Below are positions 12,540-26,600 of a DNA stretch of 64,000 nt, in pieces. Both the position numbers and the translations under genes were made by a program. The notes under the pieces are model-generated. The model worked only from the letters and a program-made list of their open reading frames with translations, was not told the DNA's origin and did no database searches. Positions within the stretch are counted from its first letter, which is position 1. The number at the start of each line of letters is the position of its first letter. Origin of the DNA: Tetragonia tetragonoides (lineage: Eukaryota; Streptophyta; Magnoliopsida; Caryophyllales; Aizoaceae); NCBI GenBank assembly GCA_038025085.1, contig CM076150.1, positions 2,501-66,500 on the forward strand, written 5' to 3'.

Positions 12540-15500
12540 TTTTGTCGATTTATATGACCCTGCAAAATTTTAGGCCAATCGGATTAAAAACCAAAATCGC
12601 TGAATAGTGCGCTTTCTCCCGCTAGCTGTAATCCGAGACACGAAAACTCCTTACTCGATGGGATTCATACGGTACCACAAGAATTAAAGTTGCTAATTTT
12701 GTCGATTTATATGACCCTGCAAAAATTTAGGCCAATCGGATGAAAAACTAAAATCCATGAATAGGGCGTCTTATCTCGCGAGCTGTAATCCGAGAAGCGG
12801 GAACTCCTTACTCGTTGGGATTTATAGGGTACCACAAGAATTAAAGTTGCTTATTTTGTCGATTTATATGACCTTGTAAAATTTTAGGCCAATCGGATGA
12901 ATAACTAAAATCCCTAAATAGGGCGCCTTCTATTGCGAGCTGTAATCCGAGACGCGGCAACTCCTTACTCGTTGGGATTCATAGGGCGCCACAAGAATTA
13001 AAGTTGATTATTTTGTCAATTTATATGACCCTGCCAAATTTAAGGCCAATCAGATGAAAAAATAAAATCCATGAATAGCGCGCCTCCTCTCGCGAGCTGT
13101 AAAGCGAGACGCGGCAACTCATTATCTGTAAGGATTCATAGGGTACCACAAAAATGAAAGTTGATTATTTTGTCAATTTACATGACCCTGCAAAATTTTA
13201 GCCAATCGGATGAAAAACTAAAATCCATGAATAGGCAGCCTCCTCTGGCAAGCTGTAAAGCGAGGCGCGACAACTCCTTTCTCGTTGGGATTCATAGGGT
13301 ACAACAAGAATTAAAGTAGCTTATTTTGTCGATTTATACGACCCTGCAAAATTTTAGGCCAATCGGATGAAAAATAAAATCAATGAATTGCGCGCCTCCT
13401 TTCGCGAGCTATTAAGCGAGACGCGACAACTCCTTTTCTGTAAAGATTCATAGGGTACCACAAGAATTAAAGTTGCTTATTTTGTCGATTTATAGGACCC
13501 TACAAAATTTTCGGCCAATCAGATGATAAACTAAAATCCATGAAAAGGGCGCCCTCTCTCGCGAGTTGTAATCCGAGACTCGGCAATTCCTTGTCTGTAA
13601 GGATTCATTGGGTACCAAAAGAATTAAAGATCCTTAATTTGTCAATTTATATGACCCTGCAAAATTTTAGGCCAATCGGATGAAAAACTAAAATCTATGA
13701 CTAGGGCGCCTTCTCTCGCGACTTGTAATCCGAGACCCGGCAACTCCTTACTCGTTGGGATTCATAGGGTTCCACAAGAATTAAAGTTTCTTATTTTATC
13801 GATTTATATGACCCTATAAAATTTTAGGCCAATCGGATGAAGAACTAAAATCCATGAATTGGGCGCCTTCTCTCGCGAACTGTAATCCGAGACTCGACAA
13901 CTCCTTACTCGTTGGGATTCATAGGGTAGCTGAAGCATTAAAGTGGCTGATTTTATCGATTTAAATAACCCTGCAATGGTTTAGGGCAATCGGATGAAAA
14001 ACTAAAATCCATGAATAAGGCGCCTTATCTTGCGAGCTGTAATCCGAGGCGCGGCAACTCCTTACTTGTTGGGATTCATAGGGTACGACAAGAATTAAAG
14101 TTGCTTATTTTGTCTATTTATATGACCCTGCAAAATTTTAGGCCAATCGGACGAAAAACTAAAATCCATGAATAGGCCGCCTCCTCTGGCGAGCTGTAAA
14201 GCGAGACGCGGCAACTCCTTACTCGTTGGGATTCATAGGTAACAAAAGATTTAAAGTTGGTTTTTTGTTGATTTATATGACCGTGCAAAATTTTAGGCCA
14301 ATCGGATGAAAAATAAAATCCATGAATAGCGCGCCTCCTCTTGCGAGCTGTAAAGCGAGACGCGGCAACTCCTTATCTATAAAGATTCATAGGGTACCAT
14401 AAGAATTATAGTTGCTTAATTTGTCGATTTATATGACCCTGCAAAATACCAGGCCAATCGGATGAAAAACTAAAATCTATGAATAGGGCGCCTTCTCTCG
14501 CGACCTGTAATCCGAGTCCCGGCAACTCCTTACTCGTTGGGATTCATAGGGTACCACAAGAAATAAAGTTTCTTATTTTGTCGATTTATATGACCCTACA
14601 AAATTTTAGGCCAATCGGATGAAAAACTAAAATCCATGATTAGGACGCCTTCTCTCGCGAGCTGTAATCCGGGACGCGGCAATCCTTACTCGTTGGGATT
14701 CATAGGGTGCCACAAGAATTAAAGTTGCTTATTTTGTTGATTTATATGACCATGCAAAAATTTAGGCCAATCGGAATAAAAACTAAAACCCATGAATAGG
14801 GCGCCTTCTCTCGCGAGCTGTAATCCGAGACTCGGTAACTCTTTGCTCGTTGGGATTCATAGGGTACCACAAGAATTAAAGTTGCTTATTTTGTCGATTT
14901 TCTCTCGCGAGTTGTAATCCGAGATTCGGCAACTCTTTATCTGTAAATTTCATAGGGTACCAAAAGAATTAATGTCGCTTATTTTGTCGATTTATATGAC
15001 CCTGCAAAATTTTAAGCCAATCGGATGAAAAACTAAAATCTATGAATAGGGCGCCTTCTCTAGCGAGCGGTAATCCGAGACGCGTCAACTCCTAACTCGT
15101 TTGGATTCATAGTGTACCACAAGAATTAAAGATGCTTATTTTGTCGATTTATATGACGCTGTAAAATTTTAGGCCAATTGGATGAAAAACTAAAATCATT
15201 GAATAAGCGCCGTCTCTCGCGAGCAGTAATCTGAGATTAGGGAACTCTTTATCAGTAAGGATTCATAGGGTACCAAAACAATTATAGTCGCTTTTTTTGT
15301 AGATTTATATCACACTGCAAAATTTTAGGCCAATCGGATGAAAAACTAAAATCTATGAATAGGGCGCCTTCTCTCGCGAGCTGTAATTCGAGACGCGTCA
15401 ACTCCTTACTCTTTGAAATACATAGGGTACCACAAGAATTAAAGTTGCTTATTTTGTCGATTTGTATGAGTCAGCAAAATTTTAGGCAAATCGGATGAAA

Positions 15501-15960
15501 AAGTAAAATCCATGAATAAGGCGCCTTGTCTCGCTAGCTGTAATCCGAGATGCGGCAACTCCTTACTCGTTGGGATTCATAGGGTACAACAAGAATTAAA
15601 GTTGCTAATTTAGTTAATTTATATGACCCTGCAAAAGTTTAGGCCAATCGGATGAAAAACTAAAATCTATGAATAGGGCGCCTTCTCTCGCGAGCTGTAA
15701 TCCGAGACGCGACAACTCCTTACTCATTAGGATTCATAAGGTACCACAAGAATTAAAGTTGCTTATTTGCGATTTATATGACCCTGCAGAATTTTAGGCC
15801 AATCGGATGAAAAAATAAAATCTATGAATAAGGCGCCTTCTCTCGCGCGCTGTAATCCGAGACGCGGCAACTCCTTACTCGTTGGGATTCATACGGTACC
15901 ACAACAATTAAAGTTGCTTATTTTGTCAATTTATATGACCCTGCAAAATTTTAGGCCAAT
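12540..15960 (+). repeat. 3.4-kb sub-unit, copy A'
   Basis: The second half of copy A. It is found again in copy B (20,060-23,480) and, more diverged, at about 23,640-27,180. Ordered markers include CGCTGAATAGTGCGC, GAGAAGCGGGAACTCC, TAGGGCGCCACAAG, GGCAGCCTCCTCTGG, GGAATAAAAACTAAAACCC, the truncated monomer at 14,900 and GACCCTGCAGAATTTT. Confidence 0.88.
14774..15023 (+). repeat. Monomer pair with 64-bp deletion (copy A')
   Basis: Two monomers occupy 250 bp instead of 314. TTGTCGATTT at 14,900 joins directly to TCTCTCGCGAG, which removes the end of one unit and the start of the next. The same breakpoint recurs at 22,419/22,420 and 26,117/26,118, so all three derive from one deletion event. 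Confidence 0.92.
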
Positions 15961-16890
15961 CGGATGAAAAACTAAAATCGCTAAATAGTGCGCTTTCTCC
16001 CGCTAGCTGTAATCCGAGACACGAAAACTCCTTACTCGATGGGATTCATACGGTACCACAACAATTAAAGTTGCTTATTTTGTCGGTTTATATGACCCTG
16101 CAAAATTTTAGCCCAATTTGATGAAAATCCAAAATCCATGAATAGGGAGCCTTCTCTCGCGAGCTATAAAGCGCGACTAGGAAAATCCTTATCTGTTGGG
16201 ATTCATAGGGTACCACAAGAACTAAAGTTGCTTATTTTGTCGATTTATATGACCCTACTAATTTTAAGGCCAATCGGAGGAAAAACTAAAATCCATAAAA
16301 AGGGCGCCTTCTCTCGCGAGCTGTAAAGCGAGACGCGGCAACTCCTTATCTATAATGATTCATAGGGTATCACAAGAATTAAAGTTTCTTATTTTGTCGA
16401 TTTATATGACCCTACAAATTTTAGGCCAATCGGATGAAAAACTAAAATCCATGAAAAGGGCGCCTTGTCTCGCGAGCTGTAATCCGAGATGCGGCAACTC
16501 CTTACTCGTTGGGATTCATTGGGTACCACAAGAATGAAAGTTGCTTATTTTGTCAATTTATATGACAGTGCAAAATTTTAAACTAATCGAATGAAAAACA
16601 AAAATCTATGAGTAGGACGCCTTCTCCCACGAGCTGTAATCCGATACGCGACAACTCCTTACTCGTTGGCATTCGTAGGTTACCACAAGAATTAAAGTTG
16701 CTTATTTTGTCGATTTATATGACCCTGCAAAATTTTAGGCCTATCGGATGAAAAACTAAAATCCATGAATAGGGAGCCTTCTCTCGCGAGCAGTAATCCG
16801 AGACTCGGCAACTCCTTATCTATAAGGATTCATAGGGTAATAAAATAATTAAAGTTGCTTATTTTGTCGATTTATATGACCTTGCAAATC

Positions 16891-16953
16891 GAATGAAAAA
16901 CTAAAATCTATGAATAACTAAAATCGAATGAAAAACTAAAATCTAGGCTAATC
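16891..16953 (+). repeat. Short partial unit in copy B (63 bp, 18-bp longer than in A)
   Basis: Three starts of GAATGAAAAACTAAAATCT lie close together (16,891, 16,926 and 16,954). Compared with 9,390-9,434 there is one more copy of an 18-base piece. Slippage on a direct repeat explains it. Confidence 0.85.
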
Positions 16954-19900
16954 GAATGAAAAACTAAAATCTATGAATAAGGCGCCTTCTCTTGCGAGCT
17001 GTAATCCGAGATGCGGCAACTCCTTATCTGTAATTATTCATAGGGTACCACAAGAATTAAAGTTTCTTATTTTGTCGATTTATATGACCCTACAATTTTT
17101 TAGGCCAATCGGATGAAAAACATAAATCCATAAAAAGGGCGCCTTCCCTCGCGAGCTGTAAAGCGAGACGCTGCAACTCCTTATCTGTAATGATTCTCGG
17201 GGTACCACAACAATTAAAGTTGCTGATTTTGTCGATTTATATGACCCTAGCAATTTTTAGGCCAATCGGATGAAAAACTAAAATCCCTGAATAGGGCGCC
17301 TTGTCTCGCGAGCTGTAATCCGAGATGCGGCAACTCGTTACTCGTTAGGATTCATAGGGTACCACAATAATTAAAGTTGCTTATTTTGTCAAGTTATATG
17401 ACCCTGCAAAATTGTAGTACAATCGAATGAAAAACTTAAATCTATGAATAGGGCGCCTTCTCTCGCGAGCTGTAATCCGAGACGCGACAACTTCTTACTC
17501 GTTGAGATTCATAGGGTACCTAAACAATTAAACTTGCTTGTTTTGTCGATTTATATGACCCTGCAAAATTTTAGGCCAATCGGATGAAAAACTAAAATCC
17601 ATAAATAGGGCGCCTTCTCTCGTGTGCTATAATTCGAGACACGCCAACTCCTTACCCGTTTTGATTCATAGGGTACCACAAGAATTAAAGTTGCTTATTT
17701 TGTCGATTTATATGACCCTGCAAAATTTTAGGCCAATCGGATGAAAAACTAAAACCCATGAATAGGGCGCCTTCTCTCGCGAGCTGCAATCCGAGACTCG
17801 ACAACACCTTATCTGTAAGGATTCATAGGGTACCACAATAATTAATGTTGCTTATTTTGTCAATTTATATGACCCTGAAAAAATTTAGGCCAATCGGATG
17901 AAAAACTAAAATCCATGAATAGGGCGCCTTCTCCCGCGAGCTATAATCCGAGACTCGACAACTCCTTACTCGTTGGGATTCATAGGGTACAACAAGAATT
18001 AAAGTTGCTTATTTTGTCGATTTATATGACCCTGCAAAATTTTAGGCCAATCGGATGAAAGACTAAAATCCATGAATAGGCCGCCTCCTCTAGCGAGCTG
18101 TAAAGCGAGACGCGACAACTCCTTAATCGTTGGGATTCATATGGTAACACAAGATTTAAAGTTGCTGTTTTTGCCGATTTATAAGACCGTGCAAAATTTT
18201 AGGCCAATCGGATCAAAAATAAAATCCATGAATAGCGCGCCTCCTCTCGCGAGCTGTAAAGCGAGACGCGACAACTACTTATCTGTAAAGATTCATCGGG
18301 TACCACAAGAATTAAAGTTGCTTATTTTTTCGATTAATAGGACCCTACAAAATTTTCGGCCAATCAGATGATAAAATAAAATCCATGAAAAGGGCGCCCT
18401 CTCTCGCGAGCTGTAATCCGAGACTCGGCAACCCCTTGTCTGTAAGGATTCATTGGGTACCAAAAGAATTAAAGATGCTTAATTTGTCAATTTATAAGAC
18501 CCTGCAAAATTTCAGGCCAATCGGATGAAAAACTAAAATATATGAATAGGGCGCCTTCTCTCGCGACCTGTAATCCGAGTCGCGGCAACTCCTTACTGTT
18601 GGGATTCATAGGGTACCACAAGAAATAAAGTTGCTTATTTTGTCGATTTATATGACCCTACAAAATTTTAGGCCAATGGGATGAAAAACTAAAATCGATG
18701 AATAGGGCGCCTTCTCTCGCGAGTTGTAATTTGGGACGCGGCAACTCCTTACTTGTTGGGATTCATTGGATCCACAAGAATTAAATTGGCTAGTTTTTTC
18801 GATTTTAATGACCCTGCAAATGTTTAGGCCAACGGGATGAAAAACTAAAATCCATGCATAAGGCGCCTTATCTCGCGAGCTGTAATCCGAGATGCGGCAA
18901 CTCCTTACTTGTTGGGATTCATAGGGTACCACAAAAGTTAATGTTGCTTATTTTGTCAATTTGTATGACCCTGCAAAAGTTTAGGCCAATCGGATGAAAA
19001 ACTAAAATCCATGAATAGCTCGCCTCCTCTCGCGAGTCGTAAAGCGAGACGCGGCAACTCCTTGTCTTTAAAGATTGATAGGGTACCACAAGAATTAAAG
19101 TTGCTTAATTTGTCGATTTATATGACCTGCAAAATTTTAGGCCAATGAGATGAAAAACTACAAACTAAAATCTATGAATAGGGCGGCTTCTCCCACGAGC
19201 TGTAATCCGAGACGCGACAACTCCTTACTCATTGGGATTCATAGGGTCCCACAAGAATTAAAGTTGCTTATTTTGTCGATTTATATGACCCTGCAAAAAT
19301 TTTAGGCCAATTGGAAGAAAAAAACTAAAATCCATGAATAGGGCGCCTTCTCTCGCGAGCAGTAATCCGAGACGCGACAACTCCTTACTCGTTGGGATTC
19401 ATAGGGTACCTCAAGAATTAAAGTGGCTTATTTTGTCGATTTAAATGGCCCTGCAAAAGATTAGGCCAATCAAATGAAAAACTAAGATCCATGAATACGG
19501 CGCCTTATCTCGCAAGCTGTAATCCGAAATGCGGCAACTCCTTACTTGTTGGGATTCATAGGGTACAAGAAGAATTAATGTTGCTTATTTTGTCAATTTA
19601 TATGACCCTGCAAAATTTTAGGCCAATCGGATGAAAAACTAAAATCCATGAATAGCGCCCCTCCTCTCGCGAGCTGTAAAGCGAGACGCGGCAACTCCTT
19701 ATCTCTAAAGATTCATAGGGTACCACAAGAATTAAAGTTGCTTATTTTGCTGATTTATAAGACCCTACAAAATTTTTGGCCAATCAGATGATAAACTGAA
19801 ATCCATGAAAAGGGCGCCCTCTCTCGCGAGCTGTAATCCGAGACTCGGCAACTCCTTATTTGTAAAGATTCATTGGGTACCAAAAGATATAAAGATGCTT

Positions 19901-20059
19901 ATTTTGTCGATTTATATGACCCTGCAAATTTTTAGACCAATCGGATGAAAAACTAAAATCTATGAATAGGGCGCCTTCTCGCGCGACCTGTAATCCGAGA
20001 CGCGGCAACTCCTTACTCGTTGGGATTCATAGGTTACCAGAAGAATTAAACTTGCTCAT

Positions 20060-23000
20060 TTTGTCGATTTATATGACCCTGCAAAATTTTAGGCCAATCG
20101 GATTAAAAACCAAAATCGCTGAATAGTGCGCTTTCTCCCGCTAGCTGTAATCCGAGACACGAAAACTCCTTACTCGATGGGATTCATACGGTACCACAAG
20201 AATTAAAGTTGCTAATTTTGTCGATTTATATGACCCTGCAAAAATTTAGGCCAATCGGATGAAAAACTAAAATCCATGAATAGGGCGTCTTATCTCGCGA
20301 GCTGTAATCCGAGAAGCGGGAACTCCTTACTCGTTGGGATTTATAGGGTACCACAAGAATTAAAGTTGTTTATTTTGTCGATTTATATGACCTTGTAAAA
20401 TTTTAGGCCAATCGGATGAATAACTAAAATCCCCAAATAGGGCGCCTTCTATTGCGAGCTGTAATCCGAGACGCGGCAACTCCTTACTCGTTGGGATTCA
20501 TAGGGCGCCACAAGAATTAAAGTTGATTATTTTGTCAATTTATATGACCCTGCCAAATTTAAGGCCAATCAGATGAAAAAATAAAATCCATGAATAGCGC
20601 ACCTCCTCTCGCGAGCTGTAAAGCGAGACGCGGCAACTCATTATCTGTAAGGATTCATAGGGTACCACAAAAATGAAAGTTGATTATTTTGTCAATTTAC
20701 ATGACCCTGCAAAATTTTAGCCAATCGGATGAAAAACTAAAATCCATGAATAGGCAGCCTCCTCTGGCAAGCTGTAAAGCGAGGCGCGACAACTCCTTTC
20801 TCGTTGGGATTCATAGGGTACAACAAGAATTAAAGTAGCTTATTTTGTCGATTTATACGACCCTGCAAAATTTTAGGCCAATCGGATGAAAAATAAAATC
20901 AATGAATTGCTCGCCTCCTTTCGCGAGCTATTAAGCGAGACGCGACAACTCCTTTTCTGTAAAGATTCATAGGGTACCACAAGAATTAAAGTTGCTTATT
21001 TTGTCGATTTATAGGACCCTACAAAATTTTCGGCCAATCAGATGATAAACTAAAATCCATGAAAAGGGCGCCCTCTCTCGCGAGTTGTAATCCGAGACTC
21101 GGCAATTCCTTGTCTGTAAGGATTCATTGGGTACCAAAAGAATTAAAGATCCTTAATTTGTCAATTTATATGACCCTGCAAAATTTTAGGCCAATCGGAT
21201 GAAAAACTAAAATCTATGACTAGGGCGCCTTCTCTCGCGACTTGTAATCCGAGACCCGGCAACTCCTTACTCGTTGGGATTCATAGGGTACCACAAGAAT
21301 TAAAGTTTATTATTTTATCGATTTATATGACCCTATAAAATTTTAGGCCAATCGGATGAAGAACTAAAATCCATGAATTGGGCGCCTTCCCTCGCGAACT
21401 GTAATCCGAGACTCGACAACTCCTTAATCGTTGGGATTCATAGGGTAGCTGAAGCATTAAAGTGGCTGATTTTATAGATTTAAATAACCCTGCAATGGTT
21501 TAGGGCAATCGGATGAAAAACTAAAATCCATGAATAAGGCGCCTTATCTTGCGAGCTGTAATCCGAGGCGCGGCAACTCCTTACTTGTTGGGATTCATAG
21601 GGTACGACAAGAATTAAAGTTGCTTATTTTGTCTATTTATATGACCCTGCAAAATTTTAGGCCAATCGGACGAAAAACTAAAATCCATGAATAGGCCGCC
21701 TCCTCTGGCGAGCTGTAAAGCGAGACGCGGCAACTCCTTACTCGTTGGGATTCATAGGTAACAAAAGATTTAAAGTTGGTTTTTTGTTGATTTATATGAC
21801 CCTGCAAAATTTTAGGCCAATCGGATGAAAAATAAAATCCATGAATAGCGCGCCTCCTCTTGCGAGCTGTAAAGCGAGACGCGGCAACTCCTTATCTATA
21901 AAGATTCATAGGGTACCATAAGAATTATAGTTGCTTAATTTGTCGATTTATATGACCCTGCAAAATACCAGGCCAATCGGATGAAAAACTAAAATCTATG
22001 AATAGGGCGCCTTCTCTCGCGACCTGTAATCCGAGTCCCGGCAACTCCTTACTCGTTGGGATTCATAGGGTACCACAAGAAATAAAGTTTCTTATTTTGT
22101 CGATTTATATGACCCTACAAAATTTTAGGCCAATCGGATGAAAAACTAAAATCCATGATTAGGACGCCTTCTCTCGCGAGCTGTAATCCGGGACGCGGCA
22201 ATCCTTACTCGTTGGGATTCATAGTGTGCCACAAGAATTAAAGTTGCTTATTTTGTTGATTTATATGACCATGCAAAAATTTAGGCCAATCGGAATAAAA
22301 ACTAAAACCCATGAATAGGGCGCCTTCTCTCGCGAGCTGTAATCCGAGACTCGGTAACTCTTTGCTCGTTGGGATTCATAGGGTACCACAAGAATTAAAG
22401 TTGCTTATTTTGTCGATTTTCTCTCGCGAGTTGTAATCCGAGATTCGGCAACTCTTTATCTGTAAAGTTCATAGGGTACCAAAAGATTTAATGTCGCTTA
22501 TTTTGTCGATTTATATGACCCTGCAAAATTTTAAGCCAATCGGATGAAAAACTAAAATCTATGAATAGGGCGCCTTCTCTAGCGAGCGGTAATCCGAGAC
22601 GCGTCAACTCCTAACTCGTTTGGATTCATAGTGTACCACAAGAATTAAAGATGCTTATTTTGTCGATTTATATGACGCTGTAAAATTTTAGGCCAATTGG
22701 ATGAAAAACTAAAATCATTGAATAAGCGCCGTCTCTCGCGAGCTGTAATCTGAGATTAGGGAACTCTTTATCAGTAAGGATTCATAGGGTACCAAAACAA
22801 TTATAGTCGCTTTTTTTGTAGATTTATATCACACTGCAAAATTTTAGGCCAATCGGATGAAAAACTAAAATCTATGAATAGGGCGCCTTCTCTCGCGAGC
22901 TGTAATCCAAGACGCGTCAACTCCTTACTCTTTGAAATACATAGGGTACCACAAGAATTAAAGTTACTTATTTTGTCGATTTGTATGAGTCAGCAAAATT

Positions 23001-23480
23001 TTAGGCCAATCGGATGAAAAAGTAAAATCCATGAATAAGGCGCCTTGTCTCGCGAGCTGTAATCCGAGATGCGGCAACTCCTTACTCGTTGGGATTCATA
23101 GGGTACAACAAGAATTAAAGTTGCTAATTTAGTTAATTTATATGACCCTGCAAAAGTTTAGGCCAATCGGATGAAAAACTAAAATCTATGAATAGGGCGC
23201 CTTCTCTCGCGAGCTGTAATCCGAGACTCGACAACTCCTTACTCATTAGGATTCATAAGGTACCACAAGAATTAAAGTTGCTTATTTTGTCGATTTATAT
23301 GACCCTGCAGAATTTTAGGCCAATCGGATGAAAAAATAAAATCTATGAATAAGGCGCCTTCTCTCGCGCGCTGTAATCCGAGACGCGGCAACTCCTTACT
23401 CGTTGGGATTCATACGGTACCACAACAATTAAAGTTGCTTATTTTGTCAATTTATATGACCCTGCAAAATTTTAGGCCAA
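20060..23480 (+). repeat. 3.4-kb sub-unit, copy B'
   Basis: Part of the 7.5-kb copy B, offset 7,519-7,521 bp from A'. It is followed by the extra CGCTAAATAGTGCGC monomer at about 23,500 and then by copy C. Confidence 0.88.
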
Positions 23481-23639
23481 TCGGATGAAAAACTAAAATC
23501 GCTAAATAGTGCGCTTTCTCCCGCTAGCTGTAATCCGAGACACGAAAACTCCTTACTCGATGGGATTCATACGGTACCACAACAATTAAAGTTGCTTATT
23601 TTGTCGATTTATATGACCCTGCAAAATTTTAGGCCAATC

Positions 23640-26600
23640 GGATGAAAAACTAAAATCGCTAAATAGTGCGCTTTCTCCCGCTAGCTGTAATCCGAGACAT
23701 GAAAACTCCTTACTCGATGGGATTCATACGGTACCACAACAATTAAAGTTGCTTATTTTGTCGATTTATATGACCCTGCAAAATTTTAGGCCAATCGGAT
23801 GAAAAACTAAAATCCCTGAATAAGGCGCCTTATCTCGCGAGCTGTAATCCGAGAAGCGGGAACTCCTTACTCGTTTGGATTCATAGGGTACCACAACAAT
23901 TAAAGTTGCTTATTTTGTCGATTTATATGACCTTGTAAAATTTTAGGCCAATCGGATGGAAAACTAAAATCCCTAAATAGGGCGCCTTCTATTGCGAGCT
24001 GTAATCCGAGACGCGGCAACTCCTTACTCGTTGGGATCCATAGGGTGCCACAAGAATTAAAGTTGATTATTTTGTCAATTTATATGACTCTGCCAAATTT
24101 AAGGCCAATCAGATGAAAAAATAAAATCCATGAATAGCGTGCCTTCTCTCGCGAGCTGTAAAGCGAAACGCGGCAACTCATTATCTGTGAGGATTCATAG
24201 GGCACTACAAGAATTAAAGTTGATTATTTTGTCAATTTACATGACCCTGCAAAATTTTAGCCAATCGGATGAAAAACTAAAATCCATGAATAGGCCGCCT
24301 CCTCTGGCGAGCTGTAAAGCGAGGCGCGACAACTCCTTACTCGTTGGGATTCATAGGTTACAACAAGAACTAAAGTAGCTTATTTTGTCGCTTTATATGA
24401 CCCTGCAAAATTTTAGGCCAATCGGATGAAAAATAAAATCCATGAATTGCGCGCCTCCTCTCGCGAGCTATAAAGCGAGACGCGGCAACTCCTTTTCTGT
24501 AAAGATTCATAGGGTACCACAAGAATTAAAGTTGCTTATTTTGTCGATTTATAGGACCCCACAAAGTTTTCGGCCAATCAGATGATAAACTAAAATCCAT
24601 GAAAAGGGCGCCCTCTCTCACGAGCTGTAATCCGAGACTCAGCAACTCCTTGTCTGTATGGATTCAATGGGTACCAAAAGAATTAAAGATCCTTAATTTG
24701 TCGATTTATATGACCCTGCAAAATTTTAGGCCAATCGGATGAAAAACTAAAATCTATGAATTGGGCGCCTTCAATCGCGACTTGTAATCCGAGACGCGGC
24801 AACTCCTTACTCGTTGGGATTCATAGGGTACCACAAGAATTAAAGTTTCTTAATTTGTCGATTTATATGACCCTATAAAATTTTAGGCCAACCGGATGAA
24901 AAACTAAAATCCATGAATAGGGCGCCTTCTCTCGCGAGCAGTAATCCGAGACTCGACAACTCCTTACTCGTTGGGATTCATAGGGTAGCACAAGAATTAA
25001 AGTGGCTTATCTTCTCGATTTAAATAACCCTGCAAAGGTTTAGGGCAATCGGATGAAAAACTAAAATCCATGAATAAGGCGCCTTATCTTGCGAGCTGTA
25101 ATCCGAGACGCGGCAACTCCTTACTTGTTGGGATTCATAGGGTACGACAAGAATTAAAGTTGCTTATTTTGTCTATTCATATGACCCTGCAAAATTTTAG
25201 GCCAATCGGATGAAAAACTAAAATCCATGAATAGGCCGCCTCCTCTAGCGAGCTGTAAAGCGAGACGCAGCAACTCCTTACTCGTTGGGATTCATATGGT
25301 AACAAAAGATTTAAAGTTGGTTTTTTGTTGATTTATATGACCGTGCAAAATTTTAGGCCAATCGGATGAAAAATAAAATCCATGAATAGCGCGCCTCCTC
25401 TTGCGAGCTGTAAAGCGAGACGCGGCAACTCCTTATCTGTAAAGATTCATAGGGTACCACAAGAATTATAGTTGCTTAATTTGTTGATTTATATGACCCT
25501 GCATAATATTAGGCCAATCGGATGAAAAACTAAAATCTATGAATAGGGCGCCTTCTCTCGCGACTTGTAATCCGAGTCCCGGCAACTCCTTACTCGTTGG
25601 GATTCATAGGGTACCACAAGAAATAAAGTTGCTTATTTTGTCGATTTATATGACCCTACAAAGTTTTAGGCCAATCGGATGAAAAACTAAAATCCATGAA
25701 TAGGGCGCCTTCTCCCGCGAGCTGTAATCCGGGACGCGGCAATCCATACTCGTTAGGATTCATAGGGTACCACAAGAATTAAAGTTTCTTATTTTGTTGA
25801 TTTATATGACCCTGCAAAAATTTTGGCCAATCGGAATAAAAACTAAAACCCATGAATAGGGCGCCTTCTCTCGCGAGCTGTAATCCGACACTCGGTAACT
25901 CTTTATCTGTAAGGATTCATAGGGTACCAAAAGAATTAAAGTTGCTTATTTTGTCGATTTATATGACCTTGCAAAATTTCAGGCCAATCGGATGAAAATC
26001 TAAAATCTATGAATAGGGCGCCTTCTCTCGCGAGCTGTAATCCGAGACGCGACAACTCCTTACTCGTTGGGATTCATAGGGTACCGCAAGAATTAAAGTT
26101 GCTTATTTTGTCGATTTTCTCTCGCGAGTTGTAATCCGAGATTCGGCAACTCTTTATCTGTAAGGTTCATAGGTTACCAAAAGAATTAATGTCGCTTATT
26201 TTGTCGATTTATATGACCCTGCAAAATTTTAGGCCAATCGGATGAAAAACTAAAATCTATGAATAGGGCGCCTTCTCTAGCGAGCAGTAATCCGAGACGC
26301 GTCAACTCCTTACTCGTTTCGATTCATAGGGTACCACAAGAATTAAAGATGCTTATTTTTCTCGATTTATATGACGCTGTAAAATTTTAGGGCAATTGGA
26401 TGAAAAACTAAAATCATTGAATAAGCGTCTTCTCTCGCGAGCTGTAATCTGAGACTGGGGAACTCTTTATCTGTAAGGATTCATAGGGTACCAAAACAAT
26501 TATAGTCGCTTTTTTTGTAGATTTATATGACCCTGCAAAATTTTAGGCCACTCGGATGAAAAACTAAAATCTATGAATAGGGCACCTTCTCTCGCGAGTT

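Larger units (their letters stand above)
8574..16073 (+). repeat. 7.5-kb segmental duplication, copy A
   Basis: About 48 monomers matched almost base for base by 16,074-23,594. Identity starts at CTTATTTTGTCGGTTTATATG (8574 and 16,074); just upstream the copies differ (TTTCTTATTTT against TTGCTTATTTT). The offset is 7,500 bp at first. It becomes 7,519 after two indels (1 bp near 9,098 and 18 bp near 9,410), then 7,521 after a 2-bp indel near 15,768. Scattered single-base differences exist, such as 10,823 region TTTATAGG against TTAATAGG. By eye identity is above 99%, far higher than between ordinary neighbouring monomers. Confidence 0.95.
16074..23594 (+). repeat. 7.5-kb segmental duplication, copy B
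   Basis: Directly follows copy A, with no spacer. All odd monomers of A recur in the same order: the partial unit near 16,891, the GGCCGCCTCCTC unit at about 18,087, the 7-bp-expanded unit at 19,149 and the truncated unit at 22,419. It ends where copy A ended, in the CGCTAAATAGTGCGC monomer. That same monomer is then repeated once more right after (23,502 and 23,659). Confidence 0.95.

Noticed and set aside
16060..16090. Possible transposon or target-site duplication at the A/B copy junction
   Set aside because: The junction lies inside TTATTTTGTCG, which is common to all monomers, with no terminal repeats or foreign DNA. Homologous unequal exchange is the simpler reading.
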